From an uncultured Oscillibacter sp. (GTDB lineage Bacteria; Bacillota; Clostridia; Oscillospirales; Oscillospiraceae): DNA of 49,013 nt. Below the pieces are notes generated by a model. The model was not told where the DNA came from. It worked only from the letters and a program-made list of their open reading frames with translations, and made no database searches. Both the position numbers and the translations under genes were made by a program. Below, in pieces: positions 1-8,282 of the stretch (position 1 is the first letter of the stretch; each line of letters begins with the position of its first letter). The DNA lies in assembly GCA_905200545.1 (NCBI GenBank), contig CAJKKQ010000020.1:1-49013 (forward strand). The letters run 5' to 3'.

Positions 1-123
1 GGAATGGCAGATCTTGGCCACCAGGGCGCTGCGGTCACAAAGGTCGTCCGTATACTTGGCACGGCCTGTGGCCTTCTCATAGGCATCTACCCGGATGACA
101 CTCTTGCCGACGCTTTTGCTCAT
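1..123 (-). CDS. Molybdenum hydroxylase large subunit (XdhA-type), N-terminal fragment
   Basis: Only the first 41 codons are in the window; the gene runs off the left edge. The translation contains VGKSVIRVDAYEKATGRAKY and then TDDL, the usual opening of the a/b hammerhead domain of xanthine dehydrogenase or aldehyde oxidase molybdopterin subunits. The ATG at 123 has AAGGAGG eight bases upstream on the minus strand. It is divergent from the cofactor cytidylyltransferase at 219, and a second, fused molybdenum hydroxylase lies at 859-3408, so it belongs to a molybdenum hydroxylase locus. Substrate (xanthine, other purines or another heterocycle) cannot be told from this fragment. Confidence 0.8.
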   Translation of the reverse strand, partial: MSKSVGKSVIRVDAYEKATGRAKYTDDLCDRSALVAKICHS

Positions 124-167
124 GAGGCAAGCCTCCTTCTTTCTTTCTAAACTTCCGCTCCCGGCCG

Positions 168-197
168 TTGACTGGAACGGCGGGATGCGGATATACT
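168..197 (+). promoter_or_regulatory. Promoter of the mocA-like gene
   Basis: TTGACT at 168-173 and TATACT at 192-197 are separated by 18 bases, 21 bases before the chosen ATG at 219. This is a good sigma-A-type promoter by eye. It also shows that open frame upstream of about 204 is not translated. Confidence 0.65.
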
Positions 198-218
198 AAA
201 CGATATGAGGTGATGCAC

Positions 219-806
219 ATGGAACACGCGCCGAAGCTGGGCTGCGTCCTCATGGCTGCCGGAAATGCCCGGCGGTTTGGGGAAAACAAGCTCTCCGCAC
301 CCCTGGACGGCCGGAGCCTGATCCTGCGGGCCCTGGAGGCGGTACCCTCCGAAAAATTTGAAACGGTGGTGGTGGTGACCCAGTACCCGGAGATCATGCG
401 CCTTGCCGGGGAATTCCACTTTGCCGCCATCCACAACGACGCCCCGGAGGAGGGCATCAGCCGCACCATTGCCCTGGGGCTCACGGCCCTGCGGGACTGC
501 GACGCCGTCCTCTTTCAGGTCAGCGACCAGCCCCTGCTGCGCCGGGAGAGCATCGCCCATCTGGTGGACTGCTGGCGGCGCCGGCCGGACAAGCTGGCGG
601 CCCTGAGTCACGGCGGCGTCCGGGGCAATCCCTGCATCTTCCCCGCCCGGTTTTTCCCGGAGCTTTTGCAGCTGCAGGGGGATCACGGCGGCAACACCGT
701 CATCCGCCGCCACGAGGAAGAACTCCTCTTAGTGGAAGCACCCGAGGCGGAGCTCACCGACGTGGATACGCCGGAGGCCCTGCGGGCCCTGATGCACACG
801 GAATAA
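219..806 (+). CDS. Molybdenum cofactor cytidylyltransferase (MocA/YgfJ-like)
   Basis: A 195-residue MobA-like NTP transferase. Residues 11-24 give the nucleotide-binding signature LMAAGNARRFGENK, and VSDQPLL near residue 101 holds the metal-binding Asp (about D103). Family knowledge: MocA transfers CMP from CTP to molybdopterin-Mo, making the MCD cofactor used by xanthine dehydrogenase-type enzymes; YgfJ-type relatives sit in selenium-dependent hydroxylase clusters. Start choice: ATG 219 lies six bases after GAGGTG; the frame is open further upstream, but the promoter at 168-197 excludes that. It lies between two hydroxylase genes, which favours MocA over the GMP-transferring MobA. It converges with the 859-3408 gene across a hairpin. 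Confidence 0.8.
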   Translation: MEHAPKLGCVLMAAGNARRFGENKLSAPLDGRSLILRALEAVPSEKFETVVVVTQYPEIMRLAGEFHFAAIHNDAPEEGISRTIALGLTALRDCDAVLFQVSDQPLLRRESIAHLVDCWRRRPDKLAALSHGGVRGNPCIFPARFFPELLQLQGDHGGNTVIRRHEEELLLVEAPEAELTDVDTPEALRALMHTE

Positions 807-819
807 GTAAGGAATGATT

Positions 820-853
820 TCCCTGGGAGAGCGGACCTCCGCTCCCCCAGGGA
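820..853. terminator. Hairpin between convergent genes
   Basis: A 15-bp stem with one mismatch (820-834 pairs with 839-853, four-base loop) sits between the stop codons of the convergent mocA-like and xanthine dehydrogenase genes. There is no strong U tract on either strand, so its role as terminator is a position-based inference. Confidence 0.5.
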
Positions 854-858
854 TCATG

Positions 859-3408
859 TTATTTGCGGCTGTAGGGCGTTCCCTCCAGCGGGAGGCTGGT
901 GCGGAACTTGCCGTCGTAGCGGTAATAGGCGTCCGCGATGGCAGGTGCCGTGGGGATGGAGGTGATCTCACCGATGCCGATGGCACCGCAGGCCACGTTC
1001 AGTCCCTCTTTCTCCACCACGATGGGGGTGATCTCCGGGATCTGGTTGGCCCGGAAGAGGCCCAGGGTACCGTACTTGGCGGTGGGCTTGCAGTCCTGGA
1101 GGGGGTAGCGCTCCGTCAGGGCAAAGCCCATGGACATGACCACGCCGCCCTCGATCTGCCCCTCGATGGACAGGGGGTTCACCGCCTTGCCCACGTCATG
1201 GGCCGCTACCATCTGCTTGATGCGGCCGTCCTCGTCCAGGATGCACACCTGGGTGGCGTAGCCGTAGGCGATGTGGCTCACCGGATTGGGCACCGGAGCG
1301 CCCAGGGGATCCGTCTTGCCCAGGTACTCGGCGTAGAACTCCTGACCATTCAGGGCATCCAGGCCCCCCTCCGCCATGGCGGCTTTCAGGTCCTGACAGG
1401 CCCGGATGCAGGCCTCGCCGGTGAACAGCGTCTGGCGGGAGCCGGAGGTAGTGCCGGAGTCCGGTGCACAATAGGTATTGGACCGCTCGTAGACGATGTG
1501 ATCCGGGTCAATGCCCGTCTGGTCAAAGACCATCTGGGTGAGGACGGTGCCCAGGCCCTGGCCGATGCAGGAGGCACCAGCAAAGATATGGACCTTGCCG
1601 TCCTCCACCGCCAGGCGAACCCGCCCGGTATCGGGGATGCCCACGCCCACGCCGGCGTTCTTCATGGCGCAGGCCAGGCCCACATACTTGTTGGCATCCA
1701 CATAGGGCTTCACAGCCTCCAGCGTCTCCACCAGGCCGGTGGAATTGTCCACGATCTGGCCGTTGGGAAGCTCCTGCCCGGGACGGATGGCGTTGCGGTA
1801 GCGGATCTCCCAGGGGGTGATGCCCACGATATCCGCCATCTGGTTCAGGAGGCTTTCAATGCAGAAGCAGGTCTGGGTGACGCCGAAGCCCCGGAAGGCA
1901 CCGGCGGGGGGATTGTTGGTGTAATAAGCCCAGCCGTCGATCTCGAAATTCTGGTAGTTATAGGGTCCCGCGGCGTGGGTGCAGGCACGCTCCAGCACAG
2001 GGCCGCCCAAAGAGGCGTAAGCGCCGGTGTCGGCGATGACCTCCGCCGCCACGCCCTGGATGATGCCGTTTTCGTCACAGCCGATGGAGAACTCCATCTC
2101 CATGGGGTGGCGCTTGGGATGGATCAAAATGCTCTCCGCCCGGGTGAGCTTCACCTTGACCGGGCGCTTGGCAAGGTATGCCACCAGCGCCGCGTGGTGC
2201 TGGACGGTCACATCCTCCTTGCCGCCGAAGCCGCCGCCCACCAGGCAGTTGCGCACCTTCACCAGTTCCGCCGGAAGCCCCAGCATCCCCATGATCTCAT
2301 GCTGGGTATCGTAGGCACCCTGGTCCGTGGAGAGGACCATGACGCCGTCCCCGTCGGGATAGGCCACAGCGCACTCCGGCTCCAGAAAGGCGTGCTCCGT
2401 CCAGGGCGTGGAGAAATGCTGGGTCAAAACATGCTTGGACTTGGCGATGGCCTCCGCCGGGTTGCCCCGCTGAATGTGCTTGTGGGCCAGGAGGTTCCCC
2501 TCCCGGTGCACCAGAGGCGCATCCGGCAGCATGGCTTCCCGGGGACTGCGAACCATGGGCAGCTCCTCATAGTCCACCTTCACCAGGGCCTTGGCCTGGG
2601 CCAGGATCTCCGGGGTTTCCGCCGCCACGATGCAGATGGCGTCACCCAAGTAATGGGTGATGTCCCCCACGGCGATCATGGTGTCCCAGTCCTTTTTCAG
2701 GTGACCCACCTTGTTCTGCCCCGGAATATCCTCCGTGGTGTAGACCCCCACCACGCCGGGCAGGGCCCGGGCTTCCTCTGCGTGGATGGCCAGCACCCGG
2801 GCACGGGGATAGGCACTGCGGACGGCGCTGGCATAGATCATGCCGTCCAGGTACACATCATCGGGATAAATACCGGTGCCGGTGACCTTTTCCTTTACGT
2901 CCACTCTCGGTACCCGCTGACCCAGTGACCAGTCCTTGGGGGCCTCCGGGACCTTTCCGGCCCGGAAGAGCTCCGCCGAGAGCAAAATGGCGTCGATGAT
3001 CTTCACATACCCGGTGCAGCGGCAGATGTTGTTGCGGATGGCAAAGGCCGCCTCCTCCCGGGTGGGGTTGGGATTCTGGTCCAGCAGGCCCTTGGCGCAC
3101 ATCACCATGCCCGGGATGCAGAAGCCGCACTGCACAGCGCCTGCGTGGCCGAAGGCATAGGTATAAACATCCTTTTCAAAGTCGCTGAGGCCCTCTACCG
3201 TTACCACGGTCTTTCCCTCCAGCTTGTCGGTCTGGGGGATGCAGGCCCGGGTGGGCTTGCCGTCGATGAGGACCGTACAGGTGCCGCAGGCTCCCTCGCT
3301 GCAGCCGTCCTTCACGCTGGTCAGGTGCAGGGTGTCCCGCAGGAAACGCAGCAGCTTCTGATTTCGTTCGACCGTCACACTGCGGCCGTTTACGGTGAAT
3401 GTCGCCAT
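859..3408 (-). CDS. Fused [2Fe-2S]/molybdenum hydroxylase, selenium-dependent xanthine dehydrogenase type
   Basis: 849 residues joining the iron-sulfur subunit to the molybdenum subunit. Residues 1-75 are a plant-type ferredoxin with C36, C41, C44 and C56. Residues 80-150 are the second [2Fe-2S] domain with C94, C97, C129 and C131. A hammerhead domain (about 165-280) and the Mo domain follow, with GGGFGGKE at 391-398, AFRGFG, and the catalytic Glu of GIGE near 814. The length and fusion match the family annotated as selenium-dependent xanthine dehydrogenase (about 848 residues). There is no FAD domain, so electrons must leave through another subunit or ferredoxin. Selenium in this family is a labile cofactor, not a selenocysteine, and no in-frame TGA is needed. 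Substrate specificity is not shown by sequence. Confidence 0.87.
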   Translation of the reverse strand: MATFTVNGRSVTVERNQKLLRFLRDTLHLTSVKDGCSEGACGTCTVLIDGKPTRACIPQTDKLEGKTVVTVEGLSDFEKDVYTYAFGHAGAVQCGFCIPGMVMCAKGLLDQNPNPTREEAAFAIRNNICRCTGYVKIIDAILLSAELFRAGKVPEAPKDWSLGQRVPRVDVKEKVTGTGIYPDDVYLDGMIYASAVRSAYPRARVLAIHAEEARALPGVVGVYTTEDIPGQNKVGHLKKDWDTMIAVGDITHYLGDAICIVAAETPEILAQAKALVKVDYEELPMVRSPREAMLPDAPLVHREGNLLAHKHIQRGNPAEAIAKSKHVLTQHFSTPWTEHAFLEPECAVAYPDGDGVMVLSTDQGAYDTQHEIMGMLGLPAELVKVRNCLVGGGFGGKEDVTVQHHAALVAYLAKRPVKVKLTRAESILIHPKRHPMEMEFSIGCDENGIIQGVAAEVIADTGAYASLGGPVLERACTHAAGPYNYQNFEIDGWAYYTNNPPAGAFRGFGVTQTCFCIESLLNQMADIVGITPWEIRYRNAIRPGQELPNGQIVDNSTGLVETLEAVKPYVDANKYVGLACAMKNAGVGVGIPDTGRVRLAVEDGKVHIFAGASCIGQGLGTVLTQMVFDQTGIDPDHIVYERSNTYCAPDSGTTSGSRQTLFTGEACIRACQDLKAAMAEGGLDALNGQEFYAEYLGKTDPLGAPVPNPVSHIAYGYATQVCILDEDGRIKQMVAAHDVGKAVNPLSIEGQIEGGVVMSMGFALTERYPLQDCKPTAKYGTLGLFRANQIPEITPIVVEKEGLNVACGAIGIGEITSIPTAPAIADAYYRYDGKFRTSLPLEGTPYSRK

Positions 3409-3496
3409 GGCATACTACCTCCAAAAACTGCCGTGCCCGTACCGGTCCCACGGTCTGAATTCCAAAGCGCTGGAAAGGTCAACCTTTCCTCTGCTT

Positions 3497-3525
3497 ATTA
3501 TACAATAAAACCGCACCCGCCGCAA
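3497..3525 (-). promoter_or_regulatory. Promoter of the fused xanthine dehydrogenase gene
   Basis: Read on the minus strand, TTGCGG (3525-3520) and a perfect TATAAT (3502-3497) are separated by 17 bases, about 90 bases before the ATG at 3408. The gene therefore has its own promoter, separate from the thiamine pyrophosphokinase gene upstream. Confidence 0.6.
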
Positions 3526-3568
3526 CCTGCGGTTGTGGATTTCGCTATTCTAATTAAAAGATAGCGTT

Positions 3569-4195
3569 TTACAGGGGCGGCAGCTGCCAGCCTACCGCCA
3601 GAGCCCCCCGGTTCACCCGGATCCGGGCCGTATCTTCCAGGATGTGGTTGCTGACCCCCAGAGGGAATTCCGCCGTCAGCACGGCATCGGTCAGCGGGTA
3701 CTGGACACCGGACTCGTAAACCCCCTCGGCCCGGTCTCCCAGGCAGAAAACCGACAAAAGGCCCCACTCCACCGTCTTTTCCACGGTGAGGGACTCATTT
3801 TCCAGAGCGGTCCAGACAAATTCGTCGTCATACAGGTACCCACGGGCTCCCCGGCGGCGCAGGTACAGCAGCGTCTGGAGATTGGCCAGGGTGTGATCCA
3901 GGCGCTTGCCGCCGGTGCCGCCGTAGAGGTAAAAGTCCGTACAGCCACGCTCCAGTCCCAGCTTCACCGCCGCCAGGGTGTCCGTATCGTCCTTCTCCAC
4001 CGGAAGCCGAACGATCCGTTCCCCTGCCTTTGGAGCCTCCATGGAGTCAAAATCCCCCAGGATCACATCCGGCACCACATCTGCCGTCTGACAGACGCGG
4101 TACCCCGCGTCGGCGGCGATCACCAGATCTCCGGGCACCGGCCGCTCCCGCAGGCCGAAAAAAGTCCCGGCAGCAAAAATAAAACAGCGCTTCAT
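3569..4195 (-). CDS. thiN: Thiamine pyrophosphokinase
   Basis: 208 residues. The enzyme transfers pyrophosphate from ATP to thiamine to give thiamine diphosphate in the cytoplasm. Family marks: N-terminal FAAGTF, VIAADAGYRVC, LGDFDSM (metal/ATP-binding Asp residues), EKDDTDTLAAVKLGLERG, and GGTGGKRLDHTLANLQTLL near the middle; the C-terminal part (to QLPPL) is the thiamine-binding beta domain. ATG 4195 was chosen because GGAGGAG lies upstream at good spacing; an in-frame ATG at 4225 has none. No TPP riboswitch is visible upstream. Single gene, with the xanthine dehydrogenase downstream behind its own promoter. Confidence 0.92.
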   Translation of the reverse strand: MKRCFIFAAGTFFGLRERPVPGDLVIAADAGYRVCQTADVVPDVILGDFDSMEAPKAGERIVRLPVEKDDTDTLAAVKLGLERGCTDFYLYGGTGGKRLDHTLANLQTLLYLRRRGARGYLYDDEFVWTALENESLTVEKTVEWGLLSVFCLGDRAEGVYESGVQYPLTDAVLTAEFPLGVSNHILEDTARIRVNRGALAVGWQLPPL

Positions 4196-4345
4196 ACTCT
4201 CACTCCTCCATGGGGCGCAGATCATTTCCTGACGCCATCATACCACATTCCCGCGGGCCTGACAAACACAAAGCTGCCCGGTATCAGCCAGGCCCCGGCA
4301 GGGCATCCTCTTAGCAGGAAATCTTTCCGGAGAGGAGCGCTTTTT

Positions 4346-5197
4346 TTGTATAACAAATTTTCGGGATGGTACTTCAAGTGCCAGTCCGGCCAACACAGCC
4401 TGGCCCTGATCCCGGCAGTCCACGCCGCAGGAAATCAGGTCACAGGCTCCGTCCAGCTCATCACACCCCAGGGGGCCTGGTGCGTTCCCTATCCCCCCTC
4501 CCGGGTCCACGGCCGGGGGCCGGGGCCCCGCATGGCCCTGGGAGAGAGCCTGTTCTCTCCCAGGGGCATCCGTCTGCGGCTTCGGGATGAGGGGCTGGAG
4601 GCGGAGGGAGAACTGACCTTCGGCTCTCTCTCCCCCATTGGCGGAGACATCATGGGGCCGTTCCGGTTTGTCCCCTTTCTGGAGTGCCGCCACATCCTCT
4701 CCAGCATGGAGCACACCGTGGAAGGCAGCATCTCCGTCAATGGCACCGCCTACGACTTTCACCAGGGCCGGGGCTATCTGGAGGGGGACCGGGGACGCTC
4801 CTTCCCCCGTCACTACCTCTGGACGCAGTGTTTCTTTCCCGGTGGAGCGCTGATGCTCTGTGTTGCAGAAATCCCCCTGGGCAGCGTGCGCTTCACCGGC
4901 GTGATCGGCGTGGTGCAGATCCAAGGGCAGCAGTACCGGCTGGGGACCTATCTGGGAGCCCGGGCAGAGGAGATCGGATGCGGAGCCGTCACCGTACGCC
5001 AGCGGGAGCTGGTGCTGACAGCCCGGCTGATCCAGCACCGGGCCGTGCCCCTGGCAGCTCCGGTGTGCGGCGCTATGGAACGCACCGTCCGGGAAGGTCT
5101 CTCCTGCCGGGCGGCCTACCGCTGTACCCTGGGGGGACGGCCCCTGTTTGACCTGGAGTGCGACAGCGCCTCCTTCGAGTATGAATACCCCTACTGA
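4346..5197 (+). CDS. Tocopherol-cyclase-like protein
   Basis: 283 residues from a TTG at 4346, eight bases after AGAGGAG (4331-4337). The frame is open far upstream, but that part is antisense to thiN. The N-terminus YNKFSGWYFKCQSG matches the bacterial branch of the tocopherol cyclase-like family (lipocalin-related fold), as do GPFRFVPFLECRH, HTVEGSISVNG and YLEGDRGRSFPRHYLW. The plant enzyme cyclises prenylquinols; Clostridia generally lack tocopherol synthesis and the bacterial members have no proven reaction, so I make no substrate call. No signal peptide is seen. It stands alone, with a terminator shared with the convergent HAD gene. Confidence 0.75.
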   Translation: MYNKFSGWYFKCQSGQHSLALIPAVHAAGNQVTGSVQLITPQGAWCVPYPPSRVHGRGPGPRMALGESLFSPRGIRLRLRDEGLEAEGELTFGSLSPIGGDIMGPFRFVPFLECRHILSSMEHTVEGSISVNGTAYDFHQGRGYLEGDRGRSFPRHYLWTQCFFPGGALMLCVAEIPLGSVRFTGVIGVVQIQGQQYRLGTYLGARAEEIGCGAVTVRQRELVLTARLIQHRAVPLAAPVCGAMERTVREGLSCRAAYRCTLGGRPLFDLECDSASFEYEYPY

Positions 5198-5202
5198 CAA
5201 GA

Positions 5203-5234
5203 AACAAGCCGGAGGGCGTCCCCTCCGGCTTGTT
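5203..5234. terminator. Bidirectional terminator
   Basis: Perfect 14-bp stem AACAAGCCGGAGGG (5203-5216) paired with 5221-5234 around a four-base loop, between the convergent cyclase-like and HAD genes. U-rich stretches beside it are short. Confidence 0.75.
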
Positions 5235-5239
5235 GTAAA

Positions 5240-6067
5240 TTACAGGTGCAAAATCTCCCGGATCCCCCAGGCCACGCCGTTTTCCCGGTGGTCCCGGGTG
5301 ACGGCGTCCGCCGCCGCCAGGCAGGCGGGGGTGGCGTTGGCCACGGCAATGCCGCAGCCCGCCCAGGTCAAAAGATCCACGTCATTGTCCCCATCTCCGA
5401 AAGCCGCCACCGCCCCAGCGGGAATCCCCAGCCGCTCCGCCACGAACCGGACGCCGGAGTGCTTGCCGCCGTCCCGGTGGGAGAGTTCAATGAGGCCGGG
5501 AACGGAGGAGGTGATATACAGATCCGGTACGTCCCGTCTTAGGGTAGTCCGAAGGCGCTGTTCCAGCGCTCTGTCCCCCGTCACCAGGTCCAGGCTGTCC
5601 AGCTCCCCCAGGTTCTCCCGGATCAGGGTACGGATATCCTCCGCCGGACGGCGGGTGCCCTGAATATAGGCAATGGCCTGGGGCGTGGCACCGTAGCGCA
5701 CCGGGTCACGGACATAGTCCGCCGCCGCCCAGGCCTCTCCCCGGATAAAGATCTCCAGGGCCACAGGCTCATTTTTCGTCAGATCCAGAATGACCTCCAC
5801 GGAGCGGGGCGTCATGGTGAGGCGGTGGATGCACGTCCCGGTGGTCAGCTGCCACACCGCCGCGCCGTTGGAGGTGACAGCATACTCGATCCCAGGTACA
5901 GCCAGCACATCCGCCGGCAAGCTTCCCAGGGGCCGGCCGCTGGCGATGACCACATGGACGCCCCGGGCCATGGCTGCCTCCAGGGCCCGGCGGTTTTCCT
6001 CCGGCAGGCGTCCGTGCTCGTCCAGAGTCGTGCGATCCAAGTCCAAGGCAATGCAGCGAATGTCCAT
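5240..6067 (-). CDS. Cof-type HAD-superfamily phosphatase
   Basis: 275 residues. Motif I reads LDLDRTTLDE (nucleophile D9, acid/base D11; the usual Gly after DLD is Arg). Motif II is VVIASGRPLGSL, the Lys motif is GGKHSGVRF, and motif IV is FGDGDNDVDLL. The large cap between motifs II and III is the C2B type of Cof/YidA proteins, which hydrolyse small phosphorylated sugars, FMN or PLP in the cytoplasm. Substrate unknown. ATG 6067 follows AAGGAGG. Its promoter on the minus strand (TTGAAA 6137-6132, 18 bases, TAAAAT 6113-6108) lies next to that of the divergent aminopeptidase. Confidence 0.88.
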   Translation of the reverse strand: MDIRCIALDLDRTTLDEHGRLPEENRRALEAAMARGVHVVIASGRPLGSLPADVLAVPGIEYAVTSNGAAVWQLTTGTCIHRLTMTPRSVEVILDLTKNEPVALEIFIRGEAWAAADYVRDPVRYGATPQAIAYIQGTRRPAEDIRTLIRENLGELDSLDLVTGDRALEQRLRTTLRRDVPDLYITSSVPGLIELSHRDGGKHSGVRFVAERLGIPAGAVAAFGDGDNDVDLLTWAGCGIAVANATPACLAAADAVTRDHRENGVAWGIREILHL

Positions 6068-6107
6068 AGATACCTCCTTGCGCCGTCCACGCAGTTCTTT
6101 TTTGGAT

Positions 6108-6137
6108 ATTTTAGCACACAGGCGTCCCCTCTTTCAA
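6108..6137 (-). promoter_or_regulatory. Promoter of the Cof-type HAD gene
   Basis: Minus strand: TTGAAA (6137-6132), an 18-base spacer and TAAAAT (6113-6108), 40 bases upstream of the ATG. Confidence 0.5.
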
Positions 6138-6147
6138 TGGCCCGTGC

Positions 6148-6175
6148 TTTACACCGCCGGAGGATGTGGTATACT
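6148..6175 (+). promoter_or_regulatory. Promoter of the M18 aminopeptidase
   Basis: TTTACA (6148-6153), 16 bases, TATACT (6170-6175); the start codon is 38 bases on, after AGGAGGT. Confidence 0.5.
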
Positions 6176-6212
6176 GATGGGCGAAAAACACCCGATTACA
6201 GGAGGTACCACC

Positions 6213-7523
6213 ATGCAGGATCAAACCCTTGCCCGGCAGCTGCTGGACTTTCTCCAGGAGAGTCCCAGCTGCTACCACGCCGTGGATGCCCTGTCCCGCA
6301 CGCTTCGGGAGGCGGGCTACACGTTTTTGCCGGAGGCCCGGCCCTGGGCCCTTGCCCCCGGAGGGAAATACTTTACCGTGCGGGGAGACTCCTCCCTGAT
6401 TGCCTTCCGGCTGCCTGACGGAAGGCCCCGGGGATTCCTCATCGCCGCAGGGCACAGCGACTCCCCCACCTTGAAGCTGCGGGAAAACGCAGAGCTGCCC
6501 TCCCCCGGCGGTGCCATGCGGCTGAGTGTGGAGCCCTACGGCGGCGGCATCTGGCGGTCCTGGATGGACCGCCCCCTCTCCGTGGCAGGGCGCATCACCG
6601 TGGAGGCAGAGGGCCGCATTGAGACCCGGCTGGTACAGGTAGACCGGGATCTTCTGGTGATCCCCAGCGTGGCCATCCACATGAACCGGGAAGTCAACAA
6701 GGGTACCGCCCTGGATCCCGCCGTGGATCTTCCGCCCCTGCTGGGAGTGGGAACGGAAGCCGGGAGCTTCCGCGCCCTCATCGCCCGGGAGGCGGGTGTG
6801 GCGGAGGAGGCCATCCTCACCACGGAACTGTTCCTCTACCCCCGGACGCCCGGAACGCTGCTGGGGATTCAGGAGGAGCTCATCGCCGCTCCCCGGCTGG
6901 ACGATCTCCAGTGCGTCTTTGCCTGCACCCGGGGATTCCTGGCAGCCGGGGAAAGTGAGAGCGTACCGGTTCTGTGCGTCTTCAACAATGAAGAAGTGGG
7001 CAGCAACACCCGCCAGGGGGCGGACTCTACCTTCCTGACGGACATCCTGGCCCGCATCGGGGAGGGTGCGGGGCTCTCCGGGGAGGATTACCGGGCAGCT
7101 ATCGCCTCCAGTTTCCTGGTCTCTGCCGACAACGCCCACGCCGTCCATCCCGCCCACGGGGAGTACGCCGACAAGAACGAGTTCCCGGTGCTGGGTGGCG
7201 GCATTGTTCTCAAGTACAACGCCAATCAGCGCTATACCACCGACGCCCTCTCCGCCGCCGTCTTCCGGCAGGTATGCCGCATGGCGGAGGTGCCAGTACA
7301 GCTTTACAGCAACCGGGCGGATCTGCCGGGCGGATCCACGCTGGGCAATATCTCCAGTGCACACCTGTCCGTCCCTTCCGTGGATATCGGCCTTCCCCAG
7401 CTGGCCATGCACGCTTCCTGGGAGGTGGCCAGCGTGGCCGACACGGGGGCTCTTATGCGGGCCATGGAAGTCTACTTTAGCCGCACCCTTCAGGTTCTGC
7501 CTGACGGCAGCATGCAACTTTGA
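6213..7523 (+). CDS. M18-family zinc aminopeptidase
   Basis: 436 residues, the usual length for aspartyl-type M18 aminopeptidases. Metal-site motifs are in order: AAGHSDSPTLKL (first His and Asp), RLDDLQ (bridging Asp), NNEEVGS (catalytic and ligand Glu), SADNAHAVHP (ligand Asp and His), and a C-terminal LAMHASWEVAS (ligand His). Family knowledge: these enzymes form large cytosolic tetrahedral or dodecameric assemblies and remove N-terminal acidic or neutral residues from peptides. ATG 6213 follows AGGAGGTA. Its own promoter and a strong terminator make it monocistronic. Confidence 0.93.
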   Translation: MQDQTLARQLLDFLQESPSCYHAVDALSRTLREAGYTFLPEARPWALAPGGKYFTVRGDSSLIAFRLPDGRPRGFLIAAGHSDSPTLKLRENAELPSPGGAMRLSVEPYGGGIWRSWMDRPLSVAGRITVEAEGRIETRLVQVDRDLLVIPSVAIHMNREVNKGTALDPAVDLPPLLGVGTEAGSFRALIAREAGVAEEAILTTELFLYPRTPGTLLGIQEELIAAPRLDDLQCVFACTRGFLAAGESESVPVLCVFNNEEVGSNTRQGADSTFLTDILARIGEGAGLSGEDYRAAIASSFLVSADNAHAVHPAHGEYADKNEFPVLGGGIVLKYNANQRYTTDALSAAVFRQVCRMAEVPVQLYSNRADLPGGSTLGNISSAHLSVPSVDIGLPQLAMHASWEVASVADTGALMRAMEVYFSRTLQVLPDGSMQL

Positions 7524-7546
7524 GCATGTTTTCCAAGAGAGAGGAA

Positions 7547-7577
7547 ACGGCCGCGCTTGGCAGCGCGGCCGTTTTTT
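7547..7577 (+). terminator. Rho-independent terminator after the aminopeptidase gene
   Basis: ACGGCCGCGC pairs with GCGCGGCCGT around TTGGCA, followed by a run of T. Classical and strong. Confidence 0.9.
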
Positions 7578-7624
7578 GTCAGGGAACCGCAGCCAAACTG
7601 CTCTGGGGAAGATGTCCCCAATCA

Positions 7625-7656
7625 AAAAGGGAGATGCAATCATGCATCTCCCTTTT
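7625..7656. terminator. Second hairpin, likely bidirectional terminator
   Basis: Perfect 14-bp stem AAAAGGGAGATGCA, loop ATCA, then its complement ending in TTTT. Flanking A and T runs allow termination in both directions. It marks the left edge of the AT-rich accessory region. From 7657 to 7733 I see nothing further. Confidence 0.7.
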
Positions 7657-7733
7657 CTAAGCAAATCCTGCCGTTCCGAAATAATTGCGCATTTGCCCCC
7701 TATAATACCCGGATCTTTGCTCCCTCCGCTTCA

Positions 7734-8222
7734 TCAAACCTTAACACTATTATTAAGTATACGCCATATATCAAAGGATGACTCTTGCGGAACCACGTCT
7801 TTTAAAAGCGGCTCCATTGTATGGGCAATTTTTTCTTTCAGTTGTTTTACTATGCTTTGAAATCTCTGCTGCTGATTTGATTTGTCGATCATCACGGGAG
7901 GGTCACGCACCGGTGCAACATCATTTAAGAAATCATTAAGTGCATGTATAACCTCATGAATTGCTAATAACACGGAAGGCGAAACTTTATGAGAACTTAG
8001 TATAAAGGGAATCACGGCTTTCAGTTCCGACGCAGATCGAGTACAATACTCAACATCCAATTCAAATGGTAAGTTACAATTCACCCTGGACCACGGCATG
8101 GTTAATAAACGTTTTGACTCTAAAAGAACAGCAATGTACATAATAACAGAACTGGAATCATCATCTGTATATTCCCAGCTTACACCCCCCACAGGTGTTG
8201 ATATTCCAGTTATTCTCGCCAT
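7734..8222 (-). CDS. DUF6650-like protein of unknown function
   Basis: 162 residues, AT-rich and unlike the flanking genes in codon use. The N-terminus RITGISTPVGGVSWEY, followed by a stretch with LLESKRLLTMPW, resembles the DUF6650 family (ITGIS-P-x-GVSW); this match is from memory. The rest is mostly helical with no membrane segment or catalytic motif I recognise. ATG 8222 follows GAGGTGATAT. It lies just downstream, on the same strand, of the left 123-bp repeat with its hairpin. It is probably cargo of the accessory region; no functional partner is visible. Confidence 0.6.
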   Translation of the reverse strand: MARITGISTPVGGVSWEYTDDDSSSVIMYIAVLLESKRLLTMPWSRVNCNLPFELDVEYCTRSASELKAVIPFILSSHKVSPSVLLAIHEVIHALNDFLNDVAPVRDPPVMIDKSNQQQRFQSIVKQLKEKIAHTMEPLLKDVVPQESSFDIWRILNNSVKV

Positions 8223-8282
8223 ACATATATCACCTCATTCCATATTGAAACACGTCTGACAAAAAAATTCAATTACAAAAAT

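Noticed and set aside
814..2928. A 704-codon open frame on the plus strand
   Set aside because: It is antisense to the fused xanthine dehydrogenase, has no ribosome site and gives low-complexity His/Gly/Ala-rich protein, typical of high-GC shadow frames.
4196..4345. TPP riboswitch near thiamine pyrophosphokinase
   Set aside because: No conserved TPP-element sequences (such as CUGAGA) in the short upstream region.
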